A DNA stretch of 64,000 bases, taken from an uncultured Prevotella sp. (lineage in GTDB: Bacteria > Bacteroidota > Bacteroidia > Bacteroidales > Bacteroidaceae). The position numbers were made by a program, and so were the translations under genes. Below the pieces are notes generated by a model. That model saw only the letters and a program-made list of their open reading frames with translations, searched no databases and was not told where the DNA came from. Of this stretch, positions 63,501 through 64,000 are shown one piece after another; positions within the stretch are counted from its first letter, which is position 1; each line of letters begins with the position of its first letter. The stretch lies in assembly GCA_946188165.1 (NCBI GenBank), contig CAMHTW010000001.1, forward strand, positions 1-64,000, written 5' to 3'.

Positions 63501-63874
63501 GTAATCCCGTACAGGTGTCTGTGAATGACTATGCTGAGAACAACCTGCCCCTGTATGGTACCTATCTTTACAACTACTGGGACAATGGTGCCACGGCTAT
63601 GGGTTCAGGCTCACTTATCAGCAAATCTTATGTAAAACTTCGCCAGGTAGTCTTCGGATGGGACGTCCCCAAGAAGTGGCTTGCCAAGACCTTCCTGACT
63701 GGTGTGCATATCTCTGTATTCGGCAACAACCTGCTGATGTGGACTCCTTCGAGCAATACCTTCATCGATCCTGAGGCTTCATCGTTCGGTAACGACCTGA
63801 CTGGTAGCTTCGGTGAGTATAGCTCGAACCCCAGCTCACGTAAGTATGGTTTCAACGTGAAAATTAAATTCTAA
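60590..63874 (+). CDS. SusC/RagA-family TonB-linked outer-membrane transporter (second copy)
   Basis: 1094 residues. Signal peptide MKQRLTMLLAAMLLMVGTALA, carboxypeptidase-regulatory-like domain (VNGTVVSQEDNQPVIGVSV...TDANGKFSL), TonB-box-like DEIVVTAMG, plug (LQGKVAGVQISSATGDPG, IIRGISSLSGNNQPLYVIDGVP), and a barrel ending in GFNVKIKF. Unlike the first SusC, it has the common VVTAMGIKR sequence. Barrel regions differ strongly, so a different ligand is likely. Followed by a SusD gene after 20 bp. Confidence 0.96.
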   Translation: MKQRLTMLLAAMLLMVGTALAQTKVNGTVVSQEDNQPVIGVSVLVVGTNIGTVTDANGKFSLTVPAGKSQLRFTYVGMETLEVSARPNMRIVLRNGDTNLDEIVVTAMGIKRSAKALGYSATAVSGEEIAAARTADVMSSLQGKVAGVQISSATGDPGSSNSVIIRGISSLSGNNQPLYVIDGVPMNNSAVYSNDGLNSGYDFGNGANAVNPDDVENMTILKGAAATALYGSRAANGVILITTKSGKQQSKGLGIEYNGGLQWESVMRLPQMQNDFGMGWNGDKTDDENGSWGPKFDNSTLKYGTVYNNSQQIKTYKAIEDNMKDFFDTGFRYSNSLSFNGATDKSDYFVSFSQITDDGIIPTSADKYKKYTFSARGSHKIDNLTFSSSLNYAYQKNNFVQTGQGFENMYNAIMQTPRDIAISELENLDNPFNTPGYYYTPYSVMNPYYILNTHLNENESERFYGKFQVDYDFLKWFKLTYRIGLDTSTAHHHTGMPNYAALFPDTPNYESELSSQTGYTSRRTTRRREIDQDIMLTFNMPVNDFNINAVAGFNGNERQLSYLESKVTNLTIPTYYNITNSAEIPTTREYQWKRRYYGIYGQAEIAWKNMLYLTLTARNDWSSTLPKDNRSFFYPGVTASWIFSELLKEKAPWLSFGKVRVAWGKTGNDADVYMTDPYYTQGNFNSSGWADSKFPFSKTGTNAYTVGNVLGSSTLSPEMTTETEFGIQLAFLKNRISLDATYYNRNSDKQITQLSVDPASGYTAQNVNLGKIRNRGVELLVTVVPVRTKDFEWSLTWNYTKNNNKVMKLPEEMNGRASIYGFSGGTGLYAIEGEEMGVFEAYVAKTLPAGVENTKFTYDESLVGKIIVDKNGLPQNSDEMVKIGSINYDYMMGIGSSLRYKDFTLSFDFDIRQGGLMFSRTHDITYFTGNAMQTAYNDRNPFVVPNSVMLVGSHMENVYDDNGVQQFDDKGNPVQVSVNDYAENNLPLYGTYLYNYWDNGATAMGSGSLISKSYVKLRQVVFGWDVPKKWLAKTFLTGVHISVFGNNLLMWTPSSNTFIDPEASSFGNDLTGSFGEYSSNPSSRKYGFNVKIKF

Positions 63875-63894
63875 TAGGAAAGGAAATAACAGTT

Positions 63895-64000
63895 ATGAAA
63901 AAGATATATTTATTAGCTGCTGCGGGTATGATGATGGTTTCCAGCTGTGATTTGGACATCAATCAGGACCCGAACTATCCCACCAAGTCAGATATTAGCC
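63895..64000 (+). CDS. SusD/RagB-family lipoprotein (partial, runs off the window)
   Basis: Only the first 35 codons are present: MKKIYLLAAAGMMMVSSC with lipobox VSSC, then DLDINQDPNYP, a start typical of the SusD-like group 2 nutrient-binding lipoproteins. It is 20 bp after susC and obviously its partner. Confidence 0.9.
   Translation, partial: MKKIYLLAAAGMMMVSSCDLDINQDPNYPTKSDIS

Overview
The window looks like a chromosomal segment of a gut or oral Bacteroidales bacterium, most likely Prevotella or a close relative. The evidence is the promoter type (TTTG, 18-21 bp spacer, TAnnTTTG), start codons without Shine-Dalgarno sites, two SusC/SusD-type outer-membrane import pairs, a type IX secretion gene (porQ), many lipoproteins, and a shared C-terminal tag on secreted proteins. 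No rRNA, CRISPR array, phage or transposase gene was seen.

Layout. 1-8.8 kb: dnaK (minus) stands divergent from a secreted protein, two tandem related lipoprotein genes, then recA, a carboxynorspermidine synthase-like gene and a DUF6621-like gene on minus. 8.9-14.1 kb: secreted LamG protein, pectate lyase, a TonB-domain protein and a membrane HTH regulator. 14.1-25.6 kb: mnmA, a giant alpha-2-macroglobulin-like protein, a DUF1573 protein, meaB, ispH, cmk and porQ. 25.7-31.6 kb: tonB, prenyl synthase, tatD, tRNA-Ser(GGA), a nitroreductase remnant, a lipoprotein, yicC-gmk-nadD. 31.6-39.6 kb: a surface-glycan block with two glycosyltransferases, a flippase, an acyltransferase, LicD, an opine dehydrogenase and a fused nucleotidyltransferase/CobD-like enzyme. 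39.6-46.2 kb: metG, a GH30 xylanase-like enzyme, tRNA-Lys(TTT), tdk, rsmI and a coiled-coil lipoprotein. 46.5-64 kb: a five-gene SusC/SusD operon with a zinc metallohydrolase lipoprotein, a DUF4302 lipoprotein and a repeat protein; an M6 metalloprotease; and the start of a second SusC/SusD pair.

The most attractive candidate for an undescribed system is 35.9-39.6 kb. A LicC-like domain fused to a CobD-like PLP domain, an opine dehydrogenase translationally coupled to it, and a nearby LicD transferase could together make, activate and transfer an aminoalkyl-phosphate, possibly N-carboxyalkylated, onto a surface glycan. This is inference from families and gene order.

A second theme is a set of short phrase-like repeats (for example CTCAATTCTCAATT, AACGTTCAACGTTC, CAGACCTCAGCC) that fill gaps between genes and in several places lie in frame inside otherwise conserved genes (ispH, tatD, the DUF6621-like gene and the LicC/CobD fusion).
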